From NCBI RefSeq assembly GCF_046348265.1, contig NZ_JAXMEO010000006.1: 64,000 nt of DNA; one strand, 5' to 3'. Both the position numbers and the translations under genes were made by a program. This stretch comes from Pelomonas sp937871895 (lineage in GTDB: Bacteria; Pseudomonadota; Gammaproteobacteria; Burkholderiales; Burkholderiaceae_C). The notes below the pieces were generated by a model. It saw nothing but the letters and a program-made list of their open reading frames with translations, was not told where the DNA came from and did not search any database. Positions 1-9,002 of the stretch are shown here, one piece after another; positions within the stretch are counted from its first letter, which is position 1, and each line of letters starts with the position of its first letter.

Positions 1-1908
1 GCGCTGGAGGCCGCGCTGCGGGAGCGTCTGCAGGCCTTGAGCGTGAGCCGGCTCGACACCGTGCGCGCATTTGCGGCAGACCCTCCGCCCGCGCGCCTGG
101 CCTTCTATTCGACGCCCACCGCGTCCATCGCCAACACACACGAGACCCTGCCCAAGCTGTCGAGCCTGCTCAAGCTGAACGACGACGGCCTGGCTGCCTT
201 GCTGAACGACTGGCTCGAAGGTGTCTACACCGCGCCCTCGCTCGACGAGGCCCTGGCCGCGCGCGGCAAGCTCACGCATGGCGAGCTGGTGATGACGCCC
301 GAAGGCCACGCTGTGGGCCAGTTCTCGGTCACCTTCTACGCGCCCGACTCCGAGCAGGCGGGCATGCTGGCCCGTGCCCAGGAGATCGAGCAGCTCGAAC
401 TCGCGCAGAAGGCGCAGAACCTGATTGCCGACGAGGCCCGCTTGGCCCTGGTTCGCATCGAGAGCCAGTTCAACGACGCGAGCAGCCGCCTCACCGTGCT
501 GCGCCGCGAGGCCAGCGACGCCCAGACCCGTGCGCACCAGCTGCAGGTTGAGCTGCTGCGCCTGCAGTCCCAGCTCGAAGCCAGCCAGCAGCGCAAGACG
601 GCGCTCGACGCCGAGCTGGCCGAGATCGATGCCCAGCAGGAAGCCCTGCAAGAGCGCCGCGCCGTGGGCGAGGCGCGCTTTGAAGAGCTGGACCTGCAAT
701 TGGCCGACGCGCAAGAGAAGCACGCCACGCTCGAAGACGGAGTGATCCAGGCCGAGCGCAAGCTGGCCGAAGCGCGCGAGCAATTGCGCGCCCTGGAGCG
801 CCGCGCGCAGGAGGCCCAGTTCAGCGCCCGCACCCTGGCAGCGCGCCGCGCCGAGCTGCAGCGCAGCATCGAGACGGCTGAGGCCCAGGTGCAGACCGTG
901 TTGACCTCGCGCGCCAGCGTGCAGACCGAGCTCGACGGCTTCAACGACGCCGCCGCCCAGGCCGGCCTGCAGGACGCCCTGGCCGTCAAGGCCGAGAAGG
1001 AACAGCAGCTCGCCGCCGTCCGCACTGCCTACGACGACCTGACCCTGCGCCTGCGCAAGCTCGACGAGCAGCGCATGCAACTGGAGCGCAGCCTCGACCC
1101 GCTGCGCGAGCGCATCACTGCGTTGCAGTTGGAGGCCCAAGCCGCCCAGCTTGGCGGCGCCCAGTACCTGGAGCAACTGCAGGCCGCCGAGGTGGACCTG
1201 ACCCAGCTGGCCGCCCGCATCGAGCAAGACGGCGTCAAGCTGCACGGCCTGCAGACCGAGATCGACCGCATCAACCGCGAGATCGCGGCCCTGGGTGCCG
1301 TCAACCTGGCGGCGCTCGACGAGCTGACCGCCTCGCGCGAACGCAAGAGCTTCCTCGACGCTCAGAACGCCGACCTGCAGTCCGCCATCCAGACCTTGGA
1401 AGACGCGATCCGCAAGATCGACCTCGAAACCCGCGACCTGTTGGGCAACACCTTCAATCAGGTCAATGAGCACTTCGGCCGCATGTTCCCCAGCCTCTTT
1501 GGCGGCGGCCAGGCCAAGCTCGTGATGACGGGCGACGAGATCCTCGACGCCGGCGTGCAGGTCATGGCCCAGCCCCCGGGCAAGAAGAACAGCACCATCC
1601 ACCTGCTCTCGGGTGGCGAGAAGGCGCTCACCGCCATTGCGCTGGTGTTTGCCATCTTCCAGCTCAACCCGGCGCCCTTCTGCCTGCTCGACGAGGTGGA
1701 CGCGCCGCTGGACGACGCCAACACCGAGCGCTATGCCAAGCTGGTTTCGCAGATGTCGGCGGGCACGCAATTCCTCTTCATCTCGCACAACAAGATCGCG
1801 ATGGAAATGGCTGAACAGTTGATTGGCGTCACCATGCAGGAGCAGGGCGTCTCGCGCATCGTGGCGGTGGACATGGACAAGGCCCTGGCCATGGCGGAGA
1901 TCGCCTGA
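1..1908 (+). CDS. smc: Chromosome segregation protein SMC, C-terminal part (5' end outside window)
   Basis: SMC is an ATPase that organises and segregates the chromosome, acting as a dimer with kleisin partners. The reading frame is open to the first base, so the Walker A head and first coiled-coil arm lie upstream. Visible here are the second half of the hinge (about the first 120 residues), a long coiled coil rich in E, A, Q, L and R, and the C-terminal head with the ABC signature LLSGGEKALTA (bases about 1600-1630) and Walker B/D-loop LLDEVDAPLDD (about 1683-1716). The stop codon overlaps the start of zipA by one base, so the two are probably co-translated. The smc-zipA-ligA order is common in beta- and gammaproteobacteria. 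Confidence 0.97.
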   Translation, partial: ALEAALRERLQALSVSRLDTVRAFAADPPPARLAFYSTPTASIANTHETLPKLSSLLKLNDDGLAALLNDWLEGVYTAPSLDEALAARGKLTHGELVMTPEGHAVGQFSVTFYAPDSEQAGMLARAQEIEQLELAQKAQNLIADEARLALVRIESQFNDASSRLTVLRREASDAQTRAHQLQVELLRLQSQLEASQQRKTALDAELAEIDAQQEALQERRAVGEARFEELDLQLADAQEKHATLEDGVIQAERKLAEAREQLRALERRAQEAQFSARTLAARRAELQRSIETAEAQVQTVLTSRASVQTELDGFNDAAAQAGLQDALAVKAEKEQQLAAVRTAYDDLTLRLRKLDEQRMQLERSLDPLRERITALQLEAQAAQLGGAQYLEQLQAAEVDLTQLAARIEQDGVKLHGLQTEIDRINREIAALGAVNLAALDELTASRERKSFLDAQNADLQSAIQTLEDAIRKIDLETRDLLGNTFNQVNEHFGRMFPSLFGGGQAKLVMTGDEILDAGVQVMAQPPGKKNSTIHLLSGGEKALTAIALVFAIFQLNPAPFCLLDEVDAPLDDANTERYAKLVSQMSAGTQFLFISHNKIAMEMAEQLIGVTMQEQGVSRIVAVDMDKALAMAEIA

Positions 1909-2969
1909 TGGCTCAGTTCACCTCGCTTTCGCTCACGTCCCTGCTCCTGATCGCCGGTGGTGTGGTGCTGGTCGGCGTGCTGCTGCATGGCCTCTGGAGC
2001 GCTCGCCGCGCCGGCCCGCGCCGCGCCACCGAAGATGGCCTGGAGTCGCGCATGGAACCGCAGCTCGACCCTGTTGAGGCTGCGGCGCTGGAGCCTGAAG
2101 TCGCTGACGTTCCGGTGGCCCCGGTGGCACGCCCACCGCGCCGGCCCTCGGTGCGCATCGACGCCCTGATCGACGCCATCGCCGTCTTCACGCTGGAGGC
2201 GCCCATCAGCGGCGAGTTCGCGCTGCAGCACCAGCCGCCCAGCCATCGCGCGGGCAACAAGCCCTTCCAGATCGAGGGCCTCAACGCCGAGACCGGCGAG
2301 TGGGAACTGCCCCAGCCCGGCCAGCGCTACAGCGAGTTCCAGGCCGGCCTCAAGATGGCCAACCGAGCGGGCGCGCTCAACGAAATCGAGTACTCCGAGT
2401 TCGTCCAGAAGCTTCAGGCCTTTGCCGACGCCATCCAGGCCGACGCGCAATTCCCCGACATGCTGGAGGTGGTGGCCCACGCCCGTGAGCTGGACCAGTT
2501 CGCCGCCGCGCACGACGCCCAGCTCGCCCTGCTGCTGCGCGCCAAGTCCACCGCCTGGACGCCCGGCTTCATCCACCAGATGGCACTGCGCCACGGCTTC
2601 GTGCCCGGCCAGCTGCCGGGCCGCCTGGTGCTGCCCTCGCCGGACGAAGGCGCGCCGCCCATCCTCACGCTCAACTTCGACCCCCAGGCCGCGCTGGCCG
2701 AGAACCCCGAGGCCCAGTCCCTGCGCGAACTGACGTTGGCGCTCGACGTGCCCCAAACGCCCGCCGAGCAAGAGCCCTTTGCCGCCTGGCAAGACTCCGC
2801 GCGCCTGCTGGCCCGCGACCTGGAGGCCGACATGTGCGACGACCGCGGCCACCCGCTGGGCCTGCACGCCTTTGCCGCCATCGACACCGAGCTGAAGAAG
2901 CTCTACGAGACTTTGGCGGCGCGCGACCTGCCGGCCGGCTCGGCCGCTGCGCGGCGCCTGTTCAGCTGA
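1908..2969 (+). CDS. zipA: Cell division protein ZipA homologue
   Basis: ZipA anchors FtsZ to the inner membrane at the division site. The 353-residue protein has an N-terminal membrane segment (about residues 10-30, LLLIAGGVVLVGVLLHGLW), then a basic/variable linker, then a globular C-terminal part from about residue 200 (motif FIHQMALRHGFVPGQL) that fits the ZipA FtsZ-binding domain. The ATG shares its A with the smc stop (TGATG). Its place between smc and ligA supports the call. The C-terminal domain is diverged, as is usual in betaproteobacteria. Confidence 0.88.
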   Translation: MAQFTSLSLTSLLLIAGGVVLVGVLLHGLWSARRAGPRRATEDGLESRMEPQLDPVEAAALEPEVADVPVAPVARPPRRPSVRIDALIDAIAVFTLEAPISGEFALQHQPPSHRAGNKPFQIEGLNAETGEWELPQPGQRYSEFQAGLKMANRAGALNEIEYSEFVQKLQAFADAIQADAQFPDMLEVVAHARELDQFAAAHDAQLALLLRAKSTAWTPGFIHQMALRHGFVPGQLPGRLVLPSPDEGAPPILTLNFDPQAALAENPEAQSLRELTLALDVPQTPAEQEPFAAWQDSARLLARDLEADMCDDRGHPLGLHAFAAIDTELKKLYETLAARDLPAGSAAARRLFS

Positions 2970-2987
2970 GCCTCTAGACTGCCCTGC

Positions 2988-4274
2988 ATGACAACCAGCC
3001 TGCTACTCATCGGGCTGCTGATCCTGGGCAGCGCGTTCTTCTCGATGGCCGAGCTGTCGGTGGCCGCGTCGCGGCGCTTGCAGTTGCAGCAGCGTGCCGA
3101 TGCGGGTGATGCCCGCGCGGCCCAGGTGCTGGCGGTGCAGGCCCAGCCGGGTGACTACTTCACCGTCGTGCAGATCGGCGTCAACACCATCGCCATCCTG
3201 GGTGGCATCGTGGGCGAGGGGGCGCTGACGCCGCACTTCGCTGCCGTGATTGCCTGGGTGCTGGCGCCCGAGATGGCGGCACGCGTCGCTTTTGCGGCCT
3301 CGTTCGCCACGGTGACGGCCTTGTTCGTGGTGCTGGCTGACCTGGTGCCCAAACGCCTGTCCATGAACGAGCCCGAGCGCGTGGCCGTGGCCTTGATCGG
3401 ACCCATGCTGCTGCTGTGCCGCGTGCTGCAGCCATTGGCCTGGCTGTTCAGCACGTTGACCGACGCCCTCATACGCCTGCTGGGCCTGCCAGCGCGGCGC
3501 GATGACAGCATCAGCCACCGTGACATCCTGGCGCTGACCGAGGCCGGGCATCAGGCCGGCGTGGTGGCGGCGGGCGAGCACGAGGTCATCGCCAATGTGT
3601 TCGAGCTCGACACCCGCACCGTCGAGACGGTGATGACCACCCGCGAGCGCATCGTCTTCTTCGTGCTCGACGAGGACGAGGCGCAGATCCGCTCGCGCAT
3701 TGCCGTGGCCCCGCACTCGACTTACCTCGTCTGCGAGGGCGAGGTGGACCGCGTGGCCGGCTATGTGGACGCGACCGACCTGTTCCAGCGCGTGCTGCGC
3801 GGCGAGGCCCTGGGGCTGGGCCGCGATTCAGGCCTGGTCAAGAAGGTGCTGATGGTGCCGGACCGGCTGACGCTGTCCGAGATGCTGACCCAGTTCCGCG
3901 AGGCGCATGAGGACTTTGCCGTGGTCGTCAACGAGTACAGCCTGGTGGTGGGCGTCGTGACGCTCAACGATGTGATGAGCACGGTGATGGGCGGCTTGGT
4001 GGCCCCGCATGCCGAAGAGCAGATCGTGCGGCGTGAGGACGGCTCCTTCCTGGCTGATGGCATCACGCCCATCCCCGATGTCGCCCGGGCGCTGGACATC
4101 GATGGCTGGCCCGATGCCGGCACTTACGACACCCTGGCCGGCTTCCTGATGGTGATGCTGCGCCGCATCCCCCGCCGCACCGATGCGGTGAGCTGGCAGG
4201 GCTGGCGCTTTGAGGTGCTGGACGTGGACAGCCACCGGGTCGATCAGGTGCTGATCACGCGGCTTGTTGGCTGA
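2988..4274 (+). CDS. HlyC/CorC (CNNM) family membrane protein with CBS pair
   Basis: This belongs to the hemolysin/CorC family, linked to Mg2+/Co2+ handling (E. coli YfjD/YtfL/YoaE relatives). Order in 428 residues: N-terminal DUF21 transmembrane domain (first helix LLLIGLLILGSAFFSMAE, conserved AELS, and NTIAILGG), two CBS domains in the middle (TVMTTRERIVFF; then DFAVVVNEYSLVVGVVTLND), and a C-terminal CorC_HlyC domain from about residue 340. Family topology suggests an inner-membrane N-terminus and a cytosolic C-terminus. It starts 18 bases after zipA. The exact substrate cannot be read from the sequence. Confidence 0.9.
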   Translation: MTTSLLLIGLLILGSAFFSMAELSVAASRRLQLQQRADAGDARAAQVLAVQAQPGDYFTVVQIGVNTIAILGGIVGEGALTPHFAAVIAWVLAPEMAARVAFAASFATVTALFVVLADLVPKRLSMNEPERVAVALIGPMLLLCRVLQPLAWLFSTLTDALIRLLGLPARRDDSISHRDILALTEAGHQAGVVAAGEHEVIANVFELDTRTVETVMTTRERIVFFVLDEDEAQIRSRIAVAPHSTYLVCEGEVDRVAGYVDATDLFQRVLRGEALGLGRDSGLVKKVLMVPDRLTLSEMLTQFREAHEDFAVVVNEYSLVVGVVTLNDVMSTVMGGLVAPHAEEQIVRREDGSFLADGITPIPDVARALDIDGWPDAGTYDTLAGFLMVMLRRIPRRTDAVSWQGWRFEVLDVDSHRVDQVLITRLVG

Positions 4275-4284
4275 GCGTCGGCGA

Positions 4285-4830
4285 TCAGCGAGGCACGAGC
4301 TCGGCCGGTGCCCGGCTGGCGCCGCGCCGCGTCGACATCTCCTCGCCCATGCTGAGGATCTCGGTCGGTGTCAGCCCCAGGCTGGCCAGCGGGAAGATCA
4401 CTTCGTCCTCCAGCGCTGCGTGGGCCTCGTAGAGCCGCGCAAAGCGCAGGCAGGCATCCCGCTCCAACCTGAAGGCCTGGCCCGCAGCCAGCGCCTGCAA
4501 CTGGACGCGCAGCGCCTGCCATTCCGCGCTCAGCGTGGCGTGGTCCGACAGCAGCTGGTCGGCCAGGTCGCCTCGGCCAGCGGCCCGCAGGCGCGGCACG
4601 ATGTGCAGCTCTTCGTCTTGGTGATGCGCCGGGGCGGCGACATCGAAGTAGCGCGCGACGTCTGCCGCCGCCTGGCGGGCTTGCTCATCCGCGCCATGGG
4701 CTCTGGCGTGGGCCTGGAGGCGCAACAGCGTGTCCAGCGTGCGGCGCACTCGCCCATGGCAAGCGGCCAGCATCTCGAAGGGTGCTTCGAACCCTACCCC
4801 TGGACCCGCGTACAACTGCTTCGTGGTCAT
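4285..4830 (-). CDS. Hemerythrin-like HHE domain protein
   Basis: This 181-residue protein has the spacing of a diiron hemerythrin-like four-helix bundle: H25, H68/H69 with D71-E72-E73, H75, H96, and H136 with E140/E142. Such proteins bind O2, NO or iron, or sense redox state. No signal peptide is visible, so it is probably cytosolic. It converges with the CorC-type gene (10 bases apart). It is divergent from ligA with only 16-25 bases between start codons, so the two 5' regions must share regulatory DNA. The partner and exact role are unknown. Confidence 0.82.
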   Translation of the reverse strand: MTTKQLYAGPGVGFEAPFEMLAACHGRVRRTLDTLLRLQAHARAHGADEQARQAAADVARYFDVAAPAHHQDEELHIVPRLRAAGRGDLADQLLSDHATLSAEWQALRVQLQALAAGQAFRLERDACLRFARLYEAHAALEDEVIFPLASLGLTPTEILSMGEEMSTRRGASRAPAELVPR

Positions 4831-4855
4831 GGCCCTATTGTTGAAAATGCTCGCT

Positions 4856-6907
4856 ATGAATGCCCCTGACCCAGATCAAGAATTGCCACTGGTTCGCGCC
4901 GCCGAGCTGCGCAGGCAGCTGAATTTTCACGCGCACGCCTATTACGTGCTGGATGCGCCCGAAATCCCGGACGCCGAGTACGACCGCCTGTTCCAGGAGC
5001 TGCAGGCCTTGGAGGCTGCCCACCCCGAGCTGCTGACGCCCGACTCACCGACGCAGCGCGTGATCGGCGCGGTGCTTGATGGCCTGACGCCGGTCACGCA
5101 CGCCGTGCCCATGCTCTCCATCACCACCGAGACCGACACCACGGCCGGTGGCGCCATCAACTTTGATGCCCGCGTGCGCCGCGAGCTGGGCTTGCAAGAG
5201 GCCGACCCGCCGGTCGAGTACAGCGCCGAGCTGAAGTTCGACGGACTGGCCATCAACCTGCGCTACGAGGCCGGCGTGCTGGTGCAGGCCGCCACGCGCG
5301 GCGACGGCGAGACGGGCGAGGACGTGACGCAGAACATCCGCACGATCGGCCAGATCCCCCTCAAGCTGATGGGCAGCGCACCACCCGTGCTGGAGGTGCG
5401 CGGCGAGGTCTACATGCGCCGCGACGACTTCGAGGCCCTGAACGAGCGCCAGCGCGCCAAGGGCGAGAAGACCTTCGTCAACCCGCGCAACACGGCGGCC
5501 GGTGCCGTGCGCCAGCTCGACCCGGCCGGCGTGCGCGAGAAGCCGCTGTGCTTCTATGCCTACGGTCTCGGAGAGGTACAGGGTTGGGATGTGCCTGAGA
5601 CCCATGCGGGCTTGCTGGATGCACTTGCGGCCTTTGGCCTGCCCGTCAATGAACTGCGCGCCGTCTGCCTGGGGCCGCAGCAGTTGGTGGACTTCCACGC
5701 CCGCGTGGCGGCTCAGCGTGATGCCTTGCCGTTTGACATCGACGGCGTGGTCTACAAGGTCAACTCGCGCGCGCTGCAGCAGCAGCTTGGCTTCAAGACT
5801 CGCGAGCCGCGCTGGGCCGTGGCGCACAAGTACCCTGCGCAGGAGCAGGTGACGACCTTGCTCGCCATCGACGTGCAGGTGGGCCGCACCGGCAAGCTGA
5901 CGCCCGTGGCGCGGCTGGAGCCCGTCTTTGTGGGCGGCACGACGGTCAGCAATGCGACGCTGCACAACGTCTTCGAGATGCGGCGCAAGGGCGTGCGCGT
6001 GGGGGACAAAGTGATCGTCCGCCGCGCAGGCGACGTGATCCCCGAAGTGGTGGGCCGCGTGCCGGGCAGCCGATCCGCCTACGTCCCCAACTTCCGCATG
6101 CCCCGCCGCTGCCCGGTGTGCGACAGCAGCGCCGAGCGCGAGCGTGGCGGCATGGACTACCGTTGCACCGGCGGCATCTTCTGCCCGGCGCAACGCAAGC
6201 AGGCGCTGCTGCACTTTGCCGGCCGGCGGGCGATGGACATCGAGGGCCTCGGCGACAAGCTGGTCGAGCAGCTCGTCGATGGCGGCATCGTGCAGAGCCT
6301 GCCCGGCCTCTACAAGCTGGGCGTTGCCAAGCTCGCGGCGCTGGACCGCATGGCCGAAAAGAGTGCGCAGAACATCGTCGACGCGCTGGAGAAGAGCAAG
6401 ACACCGACGCTTGGCCGCTTCCTCTTCGCCCTCGGCATCCGCCAAGTGGGCGAGACCACCGCCAAGGACCTGGCGCGGCACTTCGGGACGCTGGACCGGC
6501 TGATGTCAGCCAGCGTCGAGCAACTGCTCGAGGTGCCCGACGTCGGCCCCATCGTCGCGGCCAGCATCCACACCTTCTTTGCCCAGCCGCACAACCGCGA
6601 GGTCGTCGAGCAACTGCTCGCGGCCGGCGTGGCGCCGCGTGAGAGCACTGGCGAGGCCAGCGACGCTCCGCGCCCCTTGCTCGGCAAGACCCTGGTGCTC
6701 ACGGGCACCCTGCCCACGCTATCGCGCGACGAGGCCAAGGAGCTGATCGAAGCCGCTGGCGGCAAGGTCAGCGGCTCGGTGTCCAAGAAGACGCACTACG
6801 TCATCGCCGGCGAGGAGGCTGGCTCCAAGCTCGACAAGGCGCGCGAGCTGGGGGTGACGGTACTGGACGAAGCGGGCCTGCGGGCCCTATTCACTGACCA
6901 GCCGTGA
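4856..6907 (+). CDS. ligA: NAD-dependent DNA ligase LigA
   Basis: LigA seals nicks in replication and repair using NAD+. From ATG 4856 it is 683 residues (E. coli 671). Visible are the N-terminal Ia domain (HAYYVLDAPEIPDAEYDRL), the adenylation lysine K127 in ELKFDG, the OB-fold region, a four-cysteine zinc site (C419, C422, C437, C443), helix-hairpin-helix repeats (DVGPIVAASIHTFF) and a C-terminal BRCT domain from about residue 606 (GKTLVLTGTLPTLSRDEAK). I chose 4856 because the frame further upstream lies inside the divergent hemerythrin gene; ATG 4847 is an alternative. Its 3' end overlaps the lysR 3' end by 21 bases, tail to tail. Confidence 0.97.
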   Translation: MNAPDPDQELPLVRAAELRRQLNFHAHAYYVLDAPEIPDAEYDRLFQELQALEAAHPELLTPDSPTQRVIGAVLDGLTPVTHAVPMLSITTETDTTAGGAINFDARVRRELGLQEADPPVEYSAELKFDGLAINLRYEAGVLVQAATRGDGETGEDVTQNIRTIGQIPLKLMGSAPPVLEVRGEVYMRRDDFEALNERQRAKGEKTFVNPRNTAAGAVRQLDPAGVREKPLCFYAYGLGEVQGWDVPETHAGLLDALAAFGLPVNELRAVCLGPQQLVDFHARVAAQRDALPFDIDGVVYKVNSRALQQQLGFKTREPRWAVAHKYPAQEQVTTLLAIDVQVGRTGKLTPVARLEPVFVGGTTVSNATLHNVFEMRRKGVRVGDKVIVRRAGDVIPEVVGRVPGSRSAYVPNFRMPRRCPVCDSSAERERGGMDYRCTGGIFCPAQRKQALLHFAGRRAMDIEGLGDKLVEQLVDGGIVQSLPGLYKLGVAKLAALDRMAEKSAQNIVDALEKSKTPTLGRFLFALGIRQVGETTAKDLARHFGTLDRLMSASVEQLLEVPDVGPIVAASIHTFFAQPHNREVVEQLLAAGVAPRESTGEASDAPRPLLGKTLVLTGTLPTLSRDEAKELIEAAGGKVSGSVSKKTHYVIAGEEAGSKLDKARELGVTVLDEAGLRALFTDQP

Positions 6908-7813
6908 AGGCGTCTTCAGCGCCTCGACCATCCCCGGCGGCACCTGCTCGAACAGATGGTCGATGAAGGCGCGGATCTTGGACGGCATCAGGCGCCGGCT
7001 GGCGGTGACGATGGAGACCGCGGTCGGCGCGAACTGCCATTCGGGCAGCAGGGGCACAAGCGCGCCTGAAGCGACGTCCTGTCGCGCCATGGCCGAGGGC
7101 AGGGTGCCGATGCCGCTGCCTGACCGGGTCAGCGCCACGGCCAGGCCCATGGAGTTGCAGTGCAGCGGGCCCTGCATCGTGAAGCTGGCCGTTTGCGTGC
7201 CGTGGTGCAAAAGGTGCTGGCCCTTGCGGGCCATGGGCGTGTAGACGACGAAGCGGTGCGCCGCCAGGTCCTCGGGCGTGCTCGGCGCGCCGTGCTGCGC
7301 CAGGTACTCGGGGCTGGCGAACAGGCCCTTGTGCATGGTGATGAAGGGCCGGGCGATCAGCTCCGGCTCGGTCACGGGGCCGAAGCGCAGGGTCAGGTCG
7401 TAGGGCTCGTTGAGCAAATCCACCCAGCGGGGCGTGGAGTCGATGTCGAGCTCGACCTCCGGGTAGCGCTGGACGAAGGAGGCGAGGGCCTCGGCCAGCA
7501 CCAGCATGGCGAACTCGCTGCCGATGGCGACGCGCAGCCGCCCGCGCGGTGTGGCGTCACGTGAGGCCAGCCACTGCCGGGTTTCGGCAATGTCGTCCTG
7601 GTGGCGCAGTGCGCGCTCGGCCAGCTCGTGGCCCAGTTCGGTCAGCGTCAGGCGCTTGGCGCCGGGCACGAAGAGGCGTGCTCCCACGCTGGTTTCCAGC
7701 GCCGTCAGGCGGCGGCTCAGGGTGGCCTTGGGCAGCTCCAGCACGCGGGCGCCGCCGGAGAGGGAGCCTTGGCGGTGCACTTCCGCCAGCAGCAGCAGGT
7801 CGTCAACTTTCAT
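6887..7813 (-). CDS. LysR-family transcriptional regulator
   Basis: This 308-residue LysR-type regulator has an N-terminal winged helix-turn-helix (LLLLAEVHRQGSLSGGARVL, then KATLSRRLTALE) and a C-terminal effector-binding domain with two alpha/beta lobes. I chose ATG 7813 (MKVDDLLLL) over the ATG eight codons upstream because LysR proteins normally begin just before this helix. It is transcribed away from the emrA-like gene, leaving 97 bases with two palindromes. This is the classic layout for a LysR protein controlling the divergent efflux operon. The effector is unknown; a drug or aromatic compound is plausible. Confidence 0.9.
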   Translation of the reverse strand: MKVDDLLLLAEVHRQGSLSGGARVLELPKATLSRRLTALETSVGARLFVPGAKRLTLTELGHELAERALRHQDDIAETRQWLASRDATPRGRLRVAIGSEFAMLVLAEALASFVQRYPEVELDIDSTPRWVDLLNEPYDLTLRFGPVTEPELIARPFITMHKGLFASPEYLAQHGAPSTPEDLAAHRFVVYTPMARKGQHLLHHGTQTASFTMQGPLHCNSMGLAVALTRSGSGIGTLPSAMARQDVASGALVPLLPEWQFAPTAVSIVTASRRLMPSKIRAFIDHLFEQVPPGMVEALKTPSRLVSE

Positions 7814-7910
7814 TGTTCCGATTTTGGAACGAAGCATTGAATTTTGCGAGTCTATTCAATTGAATCGAGACGCCCTAGAGTGCCGCCAGCGCCCGAACGA
7901 GCCCTTACCC
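7814..7910. promoter_or_regulatory. lysR / efflux operon divergent promoter region with two palindromes
   Basis: The spacer holds GTTCC-N6-GGAAC (7815-7830), directly against the lysR start codon, and a perfect 12-bp palindrome ATTCAATTGAAT (7854-7865), about 45 bases before the efflux operon start. Both lie in locally AT-rich DNA. They are candidate LysR-type binding sites; the site next to the lysR start would suit autorepression. No -35/-10 pair stands out clearly enough to name. Confidence 0.5.
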
Positions 7911-9002
7911 ATGAACAGCCCTGCACAGACCTCCACCCCCGCTTCGCCCCCGGCCAAGAGCCGCCCGCCGCTGCCCTTGATCGTGGTGGGCCTGGCCCTG
8001 CTGATCGGCGGCGGCTACCTGGGTGGGCGTCTGTGGTGGCGCAGCCAGCACTTGGTCGAGACCGACAACGCCTTTCTCGCCGGCCATGTGCACCCGGTGT
8101 CCACCCGCGTGGCCGGCGTGGTAACGGAGATGCATCTGCAGGACAACGCCGCCGTCAAGGCGGGCGACGTGCTGCTCAAGCTCGATGCCGCGGATGCCGA
8201 GGTGCAGGTCGAGCGCCTCAAGGCCCAGCTCGCCCAGGCCCAGGCCCAGGTGGCCGGGAGTGGCGCTCAGCTGGCCCAGCTCAAGGCGCAAGTGGTTGCC
8301 GCCCAGGCGGTGGTGACGCAAGCGGAAAGTGGCTTGGCCCGCGCCGAGCTTGACGCCAAGCGCCAGCAGACCCTGTTCCAGGCCGAGCTGCGCGGCACCT
8401 CGCGCCAGGAGCTGGACGCTGCCGTGGCGGCGCGTGACAGCGCCCGGGCCGACGTCAGCGCCCGCCGCGCGTCCGTCACCGCTGCGCAGCAGGCCGTGCA
8501 GGCCGCAGAAGCCGCGCGCCAGGCGGCCAATGCCCAGGTCGCCGCATTGCAGGCGCAGTTGCGTGATGCGGGCAACCAGGTCGGCTACGTGACCGTGCGC
8601 GCCGCATCCGCCGGCCGCGTCGGCAAACGCACCGTGGAGGTGGGGCAGCGCGTGCAGCCTGGCCAGCAACTGGCGGCCATCGTCGAGCCCGAGGTCTGGA
8701 TCGTCGCCAACTTCAAGGAGACCCAGATCGCCCGCATGAAGCCGGGCCAGCTGGCGCGCGTGAAGGTGGATGCCTTCTCAGGCCACGAGCTGCTGGCGCG
8801 GGTCGAGAGCTTCTCGCCGGCCTCGGGCGCCAGCTTTGCGCTGCTGCCACCCGACAACGCCACCGGCAACTTCACCAAGATCGTCCAGCGCGTGCCCGTG
8901 AAGCTGGTGTTCGAGGCCGACGGCCTCAAGGCCTTGGGCGAGGCCGCCACGCGCCTGGTGCCGGGCTTGTCGGTGCAGGTCGAGGTTGAGCTGGGCGAGT
9001 GA
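7911..9002 (+). CDS. EmrA/HlyD-type membrane fusion protein
   Basis: This is the periplasmic adaptor of a tripartite drug efflux pump. The 363 residues start at ATG 7911, with one N-terminal membrane anchor (about residues 21-42), a first lipoyl half-motif (VETDNAFLAGHVHPVSTRVAG, typical of EmrA), an Ala/Gln-rich coiled-coil hairpin (about 95-220), a second lipoyl half (AASAGRVGKRTVEVGQRV) and a beta-barrel domain. Its stop overlaps a GTG codon of the next gene. With the MFS and outer-membrane genes downstream it forms a complete EmrAB-OMF system. Confidence 0.93.
   Translation: MNSPAQTSTPASPPAKSRPPLPLIVVGLALLIGGGYLGGRLWWRSQHLVETDNAFLAGHVHPVSTRVAGVVTEMHLQDNAAVKAGDVLLKLDAADAEVQVERLKAQLAQAQAQVAGSGAQLAQLKAQVVAAQAVVTQAESGLARAELDAKRQQTLFQAELRGTSRQELDAAVAARDSARADVSARRASVTAAQQAVQAAEAARQAANAQVAALQAQLRDAGNQVGYVTVRAASAGRVGKRTVEVGQRVQPGQQLAAIVEPEVWIVANFKETQIARMKPGQLARVKVDAFSGHELLARVESFSPASGASFALLPPDNATGNFTKIVQRVPVKLVFEADGLKALGEAATRLVPGLSVQVEVELGE

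Noticed and set aside
5045..6481. Long minus-strand frame inside ligA, and similar long antisense frames within GH94, the MFS exporter, pyrG and mutL
   Set aside because: These are antisense shadows of confidently identified genes in a high-GC genome, with His/Ala/Arg-rich nonsense translations.
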